From Curtobacterium sp. VKM Ac-1395 (GTDB lineage Bacteria > Actinomycetota > Actinomycetes > Actinomycetales > Microbacteriaceae), in NCBI RefSeq assembly GCF_015350975.1, contig NZ_JADKRX010000001.1, forward strand, positions 762,733 to 826,732: a DNA stretch of 64,000 nucleotides. The letters run 5' to 3'. Both the position numbers and the translations under genes were made by a program. The notes under the pieces are model-generated. The model worked only from the letters and a program-made list of their open reading frames with translations. It did not search any database and was not told where the DNA came from. Positions 10,758-19,588 of the stretch are shown here, one piece after another. Each line of letters begins with the position of its first letter. Positions within the stretch are counted from its first letter, which is position 1.

Positions 10758-10983
10758 GTTGCTGAAGCCCCGGTGATCCCACACCCGGGCTTCGTCATGC
10801 CCGGCGCTGTGCACGCGCGTTGCTGAAGCCCCGGTGATCCCACACCGGGGCTTCGTCATGCCCGGCGCTGTGCACGCGCGTTGCTGAAGCCCCGGTGATC
10901 CCACACCGGGGCTTCGTCATGCCCGGCGCTGTGCACGCGCGTTGCTGAAGCCCCGGTGATCCCCCACCGGGGCTTCGTCATGT
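10758..10983 (+). repeat. Four tandem 61-bp repeats, each with a terminator-like hairpin
   Basis: Units begin at 10758, 10819, 10880 and 10941 with a constant 61-bp period; the last is partial. Each contains GAAGCCCCGGTG, a short ATCCCA-type loop and the complementary arm CACCGGGGCTTC. Copy 1 has one arm mismatch and copy 4 a loop change. The linker CCCGGCGCTGTGCACGCGC includes GTGCAC. As 61 is not a multiple of 3, it is not a coding repeat. The array follows tatA and precedes the MFS gene, so it may act as a multiple terminator. Confidence 0.9.
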
Positions 10984-11044
10984 CCGGGTGACCTGTGACC
11001 GCCAGGACCACGCGGTCGGGGCCCAGGGGGCGGATGATGACGGG

Positions 11045-12454
11045 ATGACCTCCTCGCCCGCCCCGGTGCACACCGCGCCACTCCGTGACGACCGCCGCGT
11101 GGTGCTCGTCGTCGCGATCCTGTCCTCGTTCGTGGTGGGCCTCGACTCGAGCGTCGTGAACGTGGCACTGCCGGCGATCCGGACGGAGCTCGGCGGGGGA
11201 CTGGTCGTGCAGCAGTGGACCGTCGACGCGTACCTGGTGACGCTCGGGTCGCTCATCCTCGTCGCCGGCTCCCTGTCGGACCTGTTCGGCCGGGTGCGGA
11301 TCATCACATGGGGGCTCGTCGTGTTCGGCATCGCCTCGATCGTGTGTGCGATCGCCCCCACCGGTGAGGTCCTCATCGTCGCGCGGGCACTGCAGGGCGT
11401 CGGTGGTGCCCTGGTCACCCCCAGTGCCCTCGCGCTCATCGTGGCGGCGTTCCGCGGTGCGGCGCAGGCGAAGGCGATCGGCACGTGGACGGCGTGGTCG
11501 AGCGCGGCGTCGATCCTCGGTCCGGTCGTGGGCGGGCTGATCGTGGACGGCATCGGCTGGCGCTGGATCTTCGTCGTCACGGCGGTGCCGATCGCGGTGA
11601 CGATCCCGCTCGTCCGCCGGATCTCCGGGGACGTGGTCGCCGGGCACCGTCCGCGCGTGGACGTCGTCGGTGCGGTGCTCGCCGTCGTCGGGGTCGGCGG
11701 TGTGGTGCTCGGGCTGATCGAGCAGGAGCGCCTGGGCTGGGGCTCGCCGGTGGTCGTCGCGGCGCTGGTCGTCGGCGGGGCGGCGCTGCTGGCGTTCGTG
11801 CCGTGGGAGCTCCGGGTGACGCGGACCTCGGGCGCCCCGCTGGTGCCGCTGGAGCTGTTCCGCGCCAGGAACTTCGCGGTGGGGAACATCGCCACGCTGT
11901 CGATCTACGGTGCCCTCGGCATGGTCTTCTTCGTGATCACCCTGTTCCTGCAGGAGGTGTGGGCGTTCCCCGCGTGGCTGGCCGGCCTCGCGACGCTGCC
12001 TCCGACGGTGGTGCTCCTGCTGCTCTCGACGACGGTCGGCGGCCTGGCGGGGCGGTTCGGCCCGCGGTGGTTCATGGCGGCGGGGCCGGCGGTCGCGGCC
12101 GCCGGTGCACTGCTCATGGTGACGGTGGGTGACGACCCGTCGGGGTACTGGTTCGCGGTGCTGCCGGGGCTGGTGCTCGTCGGGCTCGGGATCACGCTCA
12201 TGGTCACCCCGCTGACGAGCGCGGTGCTCGGGTCCGTGCCGCAGTCCGAGGCCGGCGTCGGCTCCGCCGTGAACAACGCCGTCGCGCGCATCGCCGGTCT
12301 CGTGATGGTGGCGCTGGCGGGTGTGGTGCTCGGCGGCGAGGTGAGCGTCGGCGGAGTCCACCGCGCGATGGTCGTGATGGCCGTCCTGCTGCTGGCGGGG
12401 GCACTGGTGAGTGCGGTCGGCATCGTGAACGTACGATCACGCGAGGCGGAATGA
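11045..12454 (+). CDS. MFS multidrug exporter, DHA2 (14-TM) family
   Basis: 469 aa from ATG at 11045; an upstream in-frame ATG at 10988 lies in the repeat array and is less likely. Family motifs: [13 protein letters not shown] in TM1 (motif D1), [12 protein letters not shown] (motif A, loop 2-3), [15 protein letters not shown] (motif B), and [18 protein letters not shown] (motif C, antiporter). About 14 hydrophobic segments. It is likely a proton-driven drug or metabolite exporter in the cytoplasmic membrane. There is no adjacent TetR or MarR gene; the next gene has its own promoter. Confidence 0.87.
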   Translation: MTSSPAPVHTAPLRDDRRVVLVVAILSSFVVGLDSSVVNVALPAIRTELGGGLVVQQWTVDAYLVTLGSLILVAGSLSDLFGRVRIITWGLVVFGIASIVCAIAPTGEVLIVARALQGVGGALVTPSALALIVAAFRGAAQAKAIGTWTAWSSAASILGPVVGGLIVDGIGWRWIFVVTAVPIAVTIPLVRRISGDVVAGHRPRVDVVGAVLAVVGVGGVVLGLIEQERLGWGSPVVVAALVVGGAALLAFVPWELRVTRTSGAPLVPLELFRARNFAVGNIATLSIYGALGMVFFVITLFLQEVWAFPAWLAGLATLPPTVVLLLLSTTVGGLAGRFGPRWFMAAGPAVAAAGALLMVTVGDDPSGYWFAVLPGLVLVGLGITLMVTPLTSAVLGSVPQSEAGVGSAVNNAVARIAGLVMVALAGVVLGGEVSVGGVHRAMVVMAVLLLAGALVSAVGIVNVRSREAE

Positions 12455-12470
12455 CTGCCAGCGTTGTAAA

Positions 12471-12491
12471 CTTGAGCCAGTAGGACTCAAG
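12471..12491. promoter_or_regulatory. HAIR-like HspR operator upstream of clpB
   Basis: CTTGAGC, seven bases, then ACTCAAG. This matches the actinobacterial HAIR consensus (CTTGAGT-N7-ACTCAAG), bound by the heat-shock repressor HspR, at 13 of 14 arm positions. It sits 54 bp before the clpB-like start and 16 bp after the MFS stop. Repression by HspR with DnaK is established for clpB in Streptomyces; here it is inferred from the site. Confidence 0.8.
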
Positions 12492-12545
12492 TGAGTCCGA
12501 GGACTTCGTGACCACACGACCACCGCAACGAAAGGACGACAACGC

Positions 12546-14714
12546 ATGGCGAACCTCCAGGGCGCTCCTGACTCTGCGGAGCAGCAGAAGACCGCCCTCG
12601 AGCAGTACGGCGTCGACCTCACGGCGATCGCGAAGAGCGGCAAGCTCGACCCCGTGATCGGCCGCGACGCCGAGATCCGTCGTGTCTCGCAGGTGCTGAC
12701 GCGCCGCACCAAGAACAACCCGGTGCTCATCGGCGAGCCCGGCGTCGGCAAGACCGCCGTCGTCGAGGGGCTCGCGCAGCGCATCGTCGCCGGGGACGTC
12801 GCCGACTCCCTCAAGGACAAGCGACTCGTCTCCCTCGACATCTCCTCGCTCATCGCCGGCGCGAAGTACCGCGGCGAGTTCGAGGAACGCCTCAAGGCCG
12901 TGCTCAAGGAGATCAACGACTCCGACGGGCAGGTCATCACGTTCATCGACGAGCTGCACACGCTCATGGGCGCGGGCGGCGGCGAGGGCTCGGTCGCGGC
13001 GTCGAACATGCTCAAGCCGATGCTGGCGCGCGGCGAGCTGCGGATGATCGGCGCGACGACGCTCGACGAGTACCGGCAGTACATCGAGAAGGACGCCGCC
13101 CTCGAGCGTCGCTTCCAGCAGGTCTACGTGGGGGAGCCGAGCGTCGAGGACTCCGTGGCGATCCTCCGCGGGCTCAAGGAGCGCTACGAGGCCCACCACA
13201 AGGTGACGATCAACGACTCCGCCCTCGTGGCCGCGGCGAGCCTGTCGAACCGGTACATCTCCGGCCGGCAGCTGCCCGACAAGGCGATCGACCTCATCGA
13301 CGAGGCTGCGTCGCGCCTGCGCATGGAGATCGACTCCAGCCCGGTCGAGATCGACGAGCTCAAGCGGAGCGTCGACCGGCTGCGCGTGGAGGAGTTCGCG
13401 CTGAAGCAGGAGCGGGACGACGCCTCGAAGGCCCGTCTTTCGACCCTGCGCACCGAGCTGCAGTCGCGCGAGGAACGCCTCCGCGAGCTCGAGACCCGCT
13501 GGCAGGCCGAGCGGGCGTCCCTGAACCGCATCGGTGAGCTGAAGCAGCGCATCGACGAGCTGAACATGGCCGAGGCCAAGGCGAACCGCGAGAACGACTT
13601 CGAGACCGTGTCGCGCATCCGGTACGCGGAGCTCCCGCGCATCGAGGCCGAGCTGGCCGCCGCAGAGCAGGCCGAGTCCGCCGACCGGATGGTGAACGAC
13701 AGCGTCACCGACGAGGACATCGCCGCCGTGATCGCGCAGTGGACGGGCATCCCGCTCGGGCGTCTGCTGCAGGGCGAGACCGAGAAGCTCCTGCACCTGG
13801 AGAGCGAGCTCGGGCGCCGGATCATCGGGCAGCGCACCGCCGTCAGCACCGTGTCCGAGGCCGTCCGGCGCACGCGCGCGGGCATCTCCGACCCGGACCG
13901 TCCGACGGGGTCGTTCCTGTTCCTCGGGCCGACGGGCGTCGGCAAGACCGAGCTCGCGAAGGCGCTCGCCGAGTTCCTGTTCGACGACGAGAAGGCCCTC
14001 GTCCGCATCGACATGAGCGAGTACGGCGAGAAGCACTCGGTCGCGCGGCTCATCGGCGCCCCGCCCGGGTACGTCGGGTACGAGGCCGGTGGGCAGCTCA
14101 CCGAGGCCGTCCGGCGTCGCCCGTACTCCGTGATCCTGCTCGACGAGGTCGAGAAGGCGCACCCCGAGGTCTTCGACGTGCTGCTCCAGGTGCTCGACGA
14201 CGGGCGACTCACCGACGGGCAGGGTCGCACGGTCGACTTCCGGAACACGATCATGGTGCTGACGTCGAACCTCGGTTCGCAGTTCCTGACCGACATGGCC
14301 CTGACGCCCGAGCAGCGCGAGACCGCGGTGCGGGAGCTGGTCCAGCAGGCCTTCCGGCCCGAGTTCATCAACCGACTCGACGACATGGTCGTGTTCCAGG
14401 CGCTCACGGAAGAGGACCTCGGGCAGATCGTGTCGCTGTACGTCGACCGGCTGGCACGCCGACTCTCCGACCGTCGCCTGGAGCTCGCGGTCACGCCGCA
14501 GGCCCGCGGCTGGCTCGCCGAGCGCGGGTACGACCCGGTCTACGGGGCGCGGCCGCTCCGTCGGCTCATGCAGCGCCAGATCGACGACCAGCTGGCGCGG
14601 GCGATCCTGGCCGGGGACGTCCGGGACGGCGACACCGTCCGCGTGGACGTCGCCGCCGGTGGCGACGCACTACTGGTGGAGCCGTTCGAGCTCGCGGAGA
14701 TCGTCGAGGAGTAG
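12546..14714 (+). CDS. clpB: ClpB-type AAA+ disaggregase lacking the N-terminal Clp domain
   Basis: 722 aa. D1 has Walker A GEPGVGKT (63-70) and Walker [11 protein letters not shown] (about 134). A long coiled coil (about 270-390, rich in Glu, Arg, Leu) is the ClpB middle domain; D2 has GPTGVGKT (about 461) and [11 protein letters not shown]. There is no IGF/LGF-type ClpP-docking loop in D2, which argues for a disaggregase working with DnaK rather than a protease partner. Canonical ClpB is about 860 aa; the missing part is the substrate-binding N-domain of about 140 aa. ATG at 12546 follows AAAGGAC. The HspR box upstream supports heat induction. Confidence 0.88.
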   Translation: MANLQGAPDSAEQQKTALEQYGVDLTAIAKSGKLDPVIGRDAEIRRVSQVLTRRTKNNPVLIGEPGVGKTAVVEGLAQRIVAGDVADSLKDKRLVSLDISSLIAGAKYRGEFEERLKAVLKEINDSDGQVITFIDELHTLMGAGGGEGSVAASNMLKPMLARGELRMIGATTLDEYRQYIEKDAALERRFQQVYVGEPSVEDSVAILRGLKERYEAHHKVTINDSALVAAASLSNRYISGRQLPDKAIDLIDEAASRLRMEIDSSPVEIDELKRSVDRLRVEEFALKQERDDASKARLSTLRTELQSREERLRELETRWQAERASLNRIGELKQRIDELNMAEAKANRENDFETVSRIRYAELPRIEAELAAAEQAESADRMVNDSVTDEDIAAVIAQWTGIPLGRLLQGETEKLLHLESELGRRIIGQRTAVSTVSEAVRRTRAGISDPDRPTGSFLFLGPTGVGKTELAKALAEFLFDDEKALVRIDMSEYGEKHSVARLIGAPPGYVGYEAGGQLTEAVRRRPYSVILLDEVEKAHPEVFDVLLQVLDDGRLTDGQGRTVDFRNTIMVLTSNLGSQFLTDMALTPEQRETAVRELVQQAFRPEFINRLDDMVVFQALTEEDLGQIVSLYVDRLARRLSDRRLELAVTPQARGWLAERGYDPVYGARPLRRLMQRQIDDQLARAILAGDVRDGDTVRVDVAAGGDALLVEPFELAEIVEE

Positions 14715-14725
14715 CGCTCCGGACG

Positions 14726-14766
14726 GGAGGCCCGGTGCCGGTCCCTGGGACCGGCACCGGGCCTCC
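14726..14766. terminator. Terminator hairpin
   Basis: 19-bp perfect stem (14726-14744 with 14748-14766), loop CTG, 12 bp after the clpB stop. The GGAGGCCCGGTGCCGGT arm is nearly the same as in the 20789 terminator. The next gene starts 18 bp downstream. Confidence 0.85.
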
Positions 14767-14784
14767 TGGCCTACCGTCGGCCCC

Positions 14785-15345
14785 ATGCCTGAGATCCGTG
14801 CGTTCCGTCGCCTCACCGACGCCATCGAGGGCGCGAGCATCCTCGACACCGCCGTCGACTTCGACCGCAAGCTCGTGCAGTTGACCGCCAAGCCGCGCGC
14901 GCTCCGCCAGCTGCTGCACGGGGTGCCGTTCGGGCACCCGATCCACCCGCTCATGGTGCAGGTGCCGCTGGGTGCCTGGATCTCCGCCGCGGTGCTCGAC
15001 CTGCTCGGCGGCACGGGCAACGCGAAGGCCGCGAAGACCCTGATCGGTGTCGGGATCACCTCCGCGGGCAGTGCGAGCATCGCCGGGTACGTCGACTGGT
15101 CCGAGCTCGACCGGGAGCAGCTCCGCACCGGCTGGGTGCACCAGGCCGTCAACTGGGTCGGCATCTCGCTGTACGGGCTGTCCTGGCTGCAGCGGAAGGC
15201 GGGCAACCACTGGGCCGGCAAGGTCACCGGGTTTGCCGCGCTCACGGTCGTCAGCGTCGGCGGGTACCTCGGCGGACACCTGGCCTACCGGCAGCGCGCG
15301 GGTGTCAGCCAGCACGGCGAGGTCCCGTTCGACGCGTCGCGCTGA
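14785..15345 (+). CDS. DUF2231-family membrane protein
   Basis: 186 aa from ATG at 14785. TACCGT at 14772-14777 lies 7 nt before the ATG, suggesting a leaderless transcript. GHPIHPLMVQVPLGAW is the signature of DUF2231 (predicted haem-binding-like membrane domain with conserved His). Four hydrophobic segments follow (ISAAVLDLLGG, TLIGVGITSAGSAS, NWVGISLYGLSWL, LTVVSVGGYLGGHLAY). Function is unknown; homologues are often paired with Rieske-type redox domains, not present here. Confidence 0.75.
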   Translation: MPEIRAFRRLTDAIEGASILDTAVDFDRKLVQLTAKPRALRQLLHGVPFGHPIHPLMVQVPLGAWISAAVLDLLGGTGNAKAAKTLIGVGITSAGSASIAGYVDWSELDREQLRTGWVHQAVNWVGISLYGLSWLQRKAGNHWAGKVTGFAALTVVSVGGYLGGHLAYRQRAGVSQHGEVPFDASR

Positions 15346-15359
15346 CGTTGCTCGGTGAC

Positions 15360-15373
15360 GGCTGATGTCAGCC
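15360..15373. promoter_or_regulatory. Palindrome upstream of the response regulator
   Basis: GGCTGA-TG-TCAGCC is perfectly symmetric and lies about 30 bp before the regulator start, in the right place for an autoregulatory site or a short hairpin. Based on symmetry only. Confidence 0.3.
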
Positions 15374-15404
15374 GGTTCAGAGGTATGTCACGTGCAATGT
15401 GCGC

Positions 15405-16058
15405 ATGCGCATCCTCGTGGCCGACGACGAAACCGCCCTCGCTGACCTCATCGCGACGGGGCTGACCCGGCAGGGCATGGCCGTCGACGTCGCCTACCGG
15501 GGTGACGTCGCCGACGAGCTGTTGGCGGTGAACGACTACGACGTCGTGGTGCTGGACCGGGACCTGCCCGGCGTGCACGGCGACGAGGTGGCCCGACGTG
15601 TCGCCGGCAGGGGGAGCGTCACCCGGGTCCTCATGCTGACGGCGGCGACGACCCTGTCCGACCGCGTCCACGGACTCGAACTCGGCGCGGACGACTACCT
15701 GACGAAGCCGTTCGAGTACCCCGAGCTCGTCGCCCGGGTCCGAGCACTCGGACGGCGGAGCGTCGCCCCGGTCGCGCCCGTCCTGGAGCGCGGCGGTCTG
15801 GCCCTCGACACGAACCGCCGGATGGTCACCCGGCACGGACGGCCGCTCGACCTGACCGCGAAGGAGTTCGGCGTCCTCGAGACCCTGCTGCGAGCCGACG
15901 GACGGGTCGTCTCGGCCGAGGAGCTGCTCGAGAAGGTCTGGGACATGAACATCGACCCGTTCACCTCGGCCGTGCGGGTGACGATGTCGAAGCTCCGCCG
16001 GAAGCTGGGGGACCCCGACCCGGTGCGGACGGTGCCGGGTCAGGGCTACGCGCTGTGA
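15405..16058 (+). CDS. OmpR/PhoB-family response regulator
   Basis: 217 aa from ATG at 15405 (a GTG at 15399 adds two residues). The receiver domain has the acidic pocket ADDE (7-9), phospho-acceptor Asp51 in VLDRDLPG, the Thr of MLTAAT and Lys of LTKPF. The C-terminal winged helix (about 125-217) ends in the expected TVPGQGYAL. It should bind DNA as a phosphorylated dimer. It overlaps the kinase gene by 4 bp and heads an exporter operon, the likely target. Confidence 0.9.
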   Translation: MRILVADDETALADLIATGLTRQGMAVDVAYRGDVADELLAVNDYDVVVLDRDLPGVHGDEVARRVAGRGSVTRVLMLTAATTLSDRVHGLELGADDYLTKPFEYPELVARVRALGRRSVAPVAPVLERGGLALDTNRRMVTRHGRPLDLTAKEFGVLETLLRADGRVVSAEELLEKVWDMNIDPFTSAVRVTMSKLRRKLGDPDPVRTVPGQGYAL

Positions 16059-17167
16059 CGCGCACGTGGAGCATCCGGGCCAGGACCGCCCTGGTGTTCG
16101 CGCTGGCGTCGATGGCGCTCGCCGTGGCCGTCGTCGTGTTCACGAACCTGATGTCGCAGGCGGCCCTCGGGAGCGCGGGGACGGTCGCGACGCTGCGGGA
16201 CCCCACGGCAGCAGCGCAGGAACGTGGTGCGGAGCTGGCGTTCGTCCGGGTCGTCGCCGTGCAGCAGTGGCAGTGGGCGGCGGTCGGCGTCGCCGGGGCC
16301 GGCGTGGTGGCCGGCGGGATCGGCTGGCTCCTGAGTCGGCGGATGCTCCGGCCGATCGACCGCATCACCGACACCGCGACCAGGATCTCCGCCGCGAACC
16401 TGCACGAGCGGATCGCCCTCGACGGCCCCGACGACGAGCTCCGGCGGCTCTCGCGGACCGTCGACGACCTGCTCGACCGACTCGAGACCGCGTTCGAGAG
16501 CCAGCGCCGGTTCGTGGCGCAGGCGTCGCACGAGCTCCGGACACCCCTGACCGTGCAGCGCGCGGCGATCCAGATCGGGCTCGCCGACGGGGTCGACGCC
16601 GAGGAGCTGGCCACCGTCCGGGCAGGTCTCCTCGAGCAGAACCGTCGCACCGAGCACCTCGTCGAGTCGCTCCTGGTGCTCGCCGAGGCCGACCGGGGAC
16701 TCGCCGGCGACCTGGCGCCCGTCGACCTCGGCTCGCTCGCCGCGGACGTCGTCGCCGGGGTCGCCGGGCCCGCCGACGAGGCGGGGGTGACCGTCACGCT
16801 CCGGAGCCACACCGAGCCTCCAGGCGGTGCCGGTCCGCTCGTCGGGGAGCCGACCCTGGTGCGGCAGCTCCTGGTGAACCTGGTCGGCAACGCCGTCGAG
16901 TACAACGTGCCCGGCGGGTTCGTCCACGTCACCACCACGCAGGCCGGGATCGCCGTCGAGAACTCGGGTCCGCTCGTGCCCGGGGACGTGGCACCGCTGC
17001 TCGTGGAGCCCTTCCGGCGGTGCGCGGACGCGGTGCCCGGACGACGCCACAGTGGTCTCGGGCTGTCGATCGTCGCGTCCGTCGCACAGGCGCACGGGTG
17101 GCACCTGCGGGTCGAGGCCCGCCAGGGCGGCGGCCTGCGTGTGCGCGTCGGTGTTTCGTCGATGTGA
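16055..17167 (+). CDS. Membrane sensor histidine kinase
   Basis: 370 aa, GTG start at 16055 overlapping the regulator stop (GTGA). TM1 about 8-30, a short extracytoplasmic loop of about 40 residues, TM2 about 70-92, HAMP linker, DHp domain with His159 in SQASHELRTPLTV-type H-box (seen as QASHELRTP), then the HATPase domain with N box LLVNLVGNAVEYN and G box HSGLGLSIV. The small sensor loop suggests it senses membrane-level stress or an intramembrane ligand, as in BceS-like or envelope kinases. Confidence 0.9.
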   Translation: MTRTWSIRARTALVFALASMALAVAVVVFTNLMSQAALGSAGTVATLRDPTAAAQERGAELAFVRVVAVQQWQWAAVGVAGAGVVAGGIGWLLSRRMLRPIDRITDTATRISAANLHERIALDGPDDELRRLSRTVDDLLDRLETAFESQRRFVAQASHELRTPLTVQRAAIQIGLADGVDAEELATVRAGLLEQNRRTEHLVESLLVLAEADRGLAGDLAPVDLGSLAADVVAGVAGPADEAGVTVTLRSHTEPPGGAGPLVGEPTLVRQLLVNLVGNAVEYNVPGGFVHVTTTQAGIAVENSGPLVPGDVAPLLVEPFRRCADAVPGRRHSGLGLSIVASVAQAHGWHLRVEARQGGGLRVRVGVSSM

Positions 17168-17214
17168 CCTGACGGGGACGCGGGCCGCAACACCCGTTCC
17201 GCTGTGCTGGATGC

Positions 17215-17748
17215 ATGGACACCACCGACACCACCAGGACCACCCGCCGGACCCGCGCGCTCCTCGCCGCTGCGACGGCCGTGCTGCTGCTGCCAGGACT
17301 CCTCGCCGCCTGCTCGGGCGGATCGCCCGACGGCGACGACACGGCCACCGGTTCGTCGACGGGCGGATCCGCCGCGGCGGGCTCGTCGCTGGCCGCGTGC
17401 ATGCGCGACCAGGGCTACGACATGCCGGACCCCGACGGTTCGGGCTCCACCATGCAGCTGAGCACGCCGGACGGTGTCGACCCGGACCAGTACCGCGACG
17501 ACCTGCAGCGCTGTCTCGGCGACGGGACCGGGGCGGGCGACGCGCAGGCAGCGAAGCCGATGGGACCGAGCCCGGAGCAGGCGCGGAAGGCCGCCGCGTG
17601 CATCCGGGAGCACGGCTTCACCGACTACCCCGACGACGAGGCGGCGAAGGCGCAGTACCACCCGGACGACGAGGCGGCGTTCGAGGAGGTCGCACAGACC
17701 TGCACCGAGGAGGCCTTCGGCGGGAGCCCGGCCGGGGTCGCACCGTGA
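17215..17748 (+). CDS. Exporter-associated lipoprotein with twin Cys motif
   Basis: 177 aa. A positively charged N-terminus, hydrophobic stretch and lipobox LLAAC (Cys33) mark a lipoprotein; a Gly/Ser/Thr linker follows. Two related segments, AACMRDQGYDMPDPD (about 61) and AACIREHGFTDYPDD (about 125), each have C-x(3,4)-G-x-x-x-(P)-D spacing, and further Cys residues near 100 and 163 could pair with them. Not assigned to a characterised family. The position between the kinase and exporter genes suggests an extracytoplasmic sensor or accessory for the exporter. It overlaps the next gene by GTGA. Confidence 0.7.
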   Translation: MDTTDTTRTTRRTRALLAAATAVLLLPGLLAACSGGSPDGDDTATGSSTGGSAAAGSSLAACMRDQGYDMPDPDGSGSTMQLSTPDGVDPDQYRDDLQRCLGDGTGAGDAQAAKPMGPSPEQARKAAACIREHGFTDYPDDEAAKAQYHPDDEAAFEEVAQTCTEEAFGGSPAGVAP

Positions 17749-18797
17749 TCGCCTCGGGACGGACGCGGCTGCTCGTGACCGTGGGACTCGTCGCCGTCCT
17801 CGCCGCCGGTGCCGGCACGTGGGCGCTCCTGGAGGCGCGGATGGGGGCATCGGCAGCGGCGTCTGCCGGTGGGGGTGACCGGTACACGGGGCCGACCGGG
17901 ACCGTGACGCGGGGCGACCTCACCGACTCGGAGGTGTTCGCCGGGTCGCTCGGACACGGGACCCCCACCGGCGTGCCCGGCGCCGCGTCGGGCACGATCA
18001 CGTGGCTGCCGGAGCCCGGGCAGGTGGTCTCGCGTGACGAGCTCCTGTACGCCGTCGACGAGCGCGCCGTCCGGTCGATGTACGGCACGGTGCCGCTGTG
18101 GCGTGACCTGGAGCGCGGGACCTCGGGCACCGACGTCCGGCAGCTCAACGAGAACCTGGCGGCGCTCGGGTACGACGTGGCGCAGGACGACGTGTTCGGC
18201 CCTCGGACTGAGCGCGCGGTCGAGCAGTGGCAGCGCGCCCGCGGGCACGACGTCACCGGGGTGCTCACGGCGGACGACGTCGCGTTCGTCGACGGGCCGG
18301 TCCGGGTGGCGTCGGTCGACGGGCAGCTCGGACAGCCCGCGAGCGGCGACGTGCTCCACGTGACGAGCACGGAGCGCATCGTCACGGCGACGGTGTCCCA
18401 GCGCGACGCCGAACGGCTGGCGGTCGGCACGGCGGTCGACGTCCGCGTGAACGGGGCCGGGGACGCGATGTCCGGCGAGGTCACGGACGTCCGACCGGCC
18501 ACCGGCGACGACGCCACCACGAAGGTCGACGTGTCGGTGTCCTTCGACGCCGGTGACCGACAGCTCCCCGCGGCGGCCTCCGCCCGGATCGAGGCGCAGG
18601 GCACCACGGCCCAGGACGTGCTGTCGGTGCCGGTCGCGGCACTGGTGGCGGCCGACGACGGGCGGTACGCCGTCGACGTGGTGCGTCGCGACGGCAGGAC
18701 GGAGCGCGTCCGCGTCGTCCCCGGGCTCACGGCGTCGGGGCGCGTCGCGGTCACCGGGGACGTCGCCGCGGGCGACCGGGTGGTGGTGCCAGCATGA
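17745..18797 (+). CDS. MacA-like periplasmic adaptor with peptidoglycan-binding domain
   Basis: 350 aa, GTG start at 17745 in a 4-bp overlap. An N-terminal signal-anchor (about 7-27) precedes a first barrel strand region, then a peptidoglycan-binding domain 1 segment (about 125-175: GTSGTDVRQLNENLAALGYD, VFGPRTERAVEQWQ). The C-terminal half has HlyD-like beta-barrel features (VDVRVNGAGDAMSGEV, VPVAALVAADDGRYAV, VVPGLTASGRVAVTGDVAAGD). In Gram-positives such adaptors link a MacB transporter to the wall. The downstream ATPase and permease confirm the context. Confidence 0.85.
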   Translation: MIASGRTRLLVTVGLVAVLAAGAGTWALLEARMGASAAASAGGGDRYTGPTGTVTRGDLTDSEVFAGSLGHGTPTGVPGAASGTITWLPEPGQVVSRDELLYAVDERAVRSMYGTVPLWRDLERGTSGTDVRQLNENLAALGYDVAQDDVFGPRTERAVEQWQRARGHDVTGVLTADDVAFVDGPVRVASVDGQLGQPASGDVLHVTSTERIVTATVSQRDAERLAVGTAVDVRVNGAGDAMSGEVTDVRPATGDDATTKVDVSVSFDAGDRQLPAAASARIEAQGTTAQDVLSVPVAALVAADDGRYAVDVVRRDGRTERVRVVPGLTASGRVAVTGDVAAGDRVVVPA

Positions 18798-19588
18798 GCG
18801 GGAGGACCGCTCCCGCGGCGCGGCCGCACCCGGGCAGGCTCGCCGCGGGTGCGGACGCCGCTGGTCCGGTGCTGTCGCTGCGGGACGTGACGAAGGCGTA
18901 CGGCGACGTGGGAGCGCTCCGCGGGGTCACGCTCGACGTCGGCGCGGGGGAGCTCGTCGCCGTGGTCGGGCCGTCCGGGTCGGGCAAGTCGACGATGCTG
19001 AACGTCGTCGGCACGCTCGACCGGCCGACCACGGGCACGGTGACGATCGCCGGGAACGACGTCGCGACGATGACCGACGACGCGCTGTCGCTCCTGCGGG
19101 CGCAGCACATCGGCTTCGTGTTCCAGCACTTCCACCTGCAGCAGGGAGCGACCGCAGCGGAGAACGTCGCCGACGGGCTGCTCTACAGCGGCACGACCCG
19201 GTCCGAGCGACGTCGGCGTGCACGCGAGGCGCTCGACCGCGTCGGGCTCGGACACCGCGTGCACCACCGCCCGCCGGAGCTCTCCGGCGGCGAGAAGCAG
19301 CGCGTGGCCATCGCGCGGGCGGTCGTGGGGGCGCCGACGATCCTGCTCGCGGACGAGCCCACCGGGGCGCTCGACACCGCGTCGGGAGCGGCGGTCCTGG
19401 CACTGCTGCGCGACCTCAACGCGAGCGGGACGACCGTGCTCGTGATCACGCACGACCTGGAGCTCGCGGCGTCGCTGCCCCGACAGGTCCGGATGCGCGA
19501 CGGTCTCGTGCAGGAGGACTCCGCGACCACGCCCACAACCACCACCACGGCCGCCGCGCTCGCCGCGTCGATCGGGGACCCGCGGTGA
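18794..19588 (+). CDS. MacB/LolD-type ABC transporter ATPase
   Basis: 264 aa, ATG at 18794 overlapping the adaptor stop (ATGA). Walker A GPSGSGKS, Q-loop region FVFQHFHLQQGA, signature LSGGEKQRVAIARA, Walker B ILLADEPTGALD and the H-loop ITHD are all intact. The tail is Thr/Ala-rich. It energises the permease encoded next in a mechanotransmission-type exporter. Confidence 0.92.
   Translation: MSGRTAPAARPHPGRLAAGADAAGPVLSLRDVTKAYGDVGALRGVTLDVGAGELVAVVGPSGSGKSTMLNVVGTLDRPTTGTVTIAGNDVATMTDDALSLLRAQHIGFVFQHFHLQQGATAAENVADGLLYSGTTRSERRRRAREALDRVGLGHRVHHRPPELSGGEKQRVAIARAVVGAPTILLADEPTGALDTASGAAVLALLRDLNASGTTVLVITHDLELAASLPRQVRMRDGLVQEDSATTPTTTTTAAALAASIGDPR

Noticed and set aside
10758-10983. CRISPR array
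   Set aside because: Repeats are contiguous with the same linker each time; there are no unique spacers and no cas genes.
12204-14162. 652-aa minus-strand frame opposite clpB
   Set aside because: No motifs, antisense to an intact AAA+ protein.
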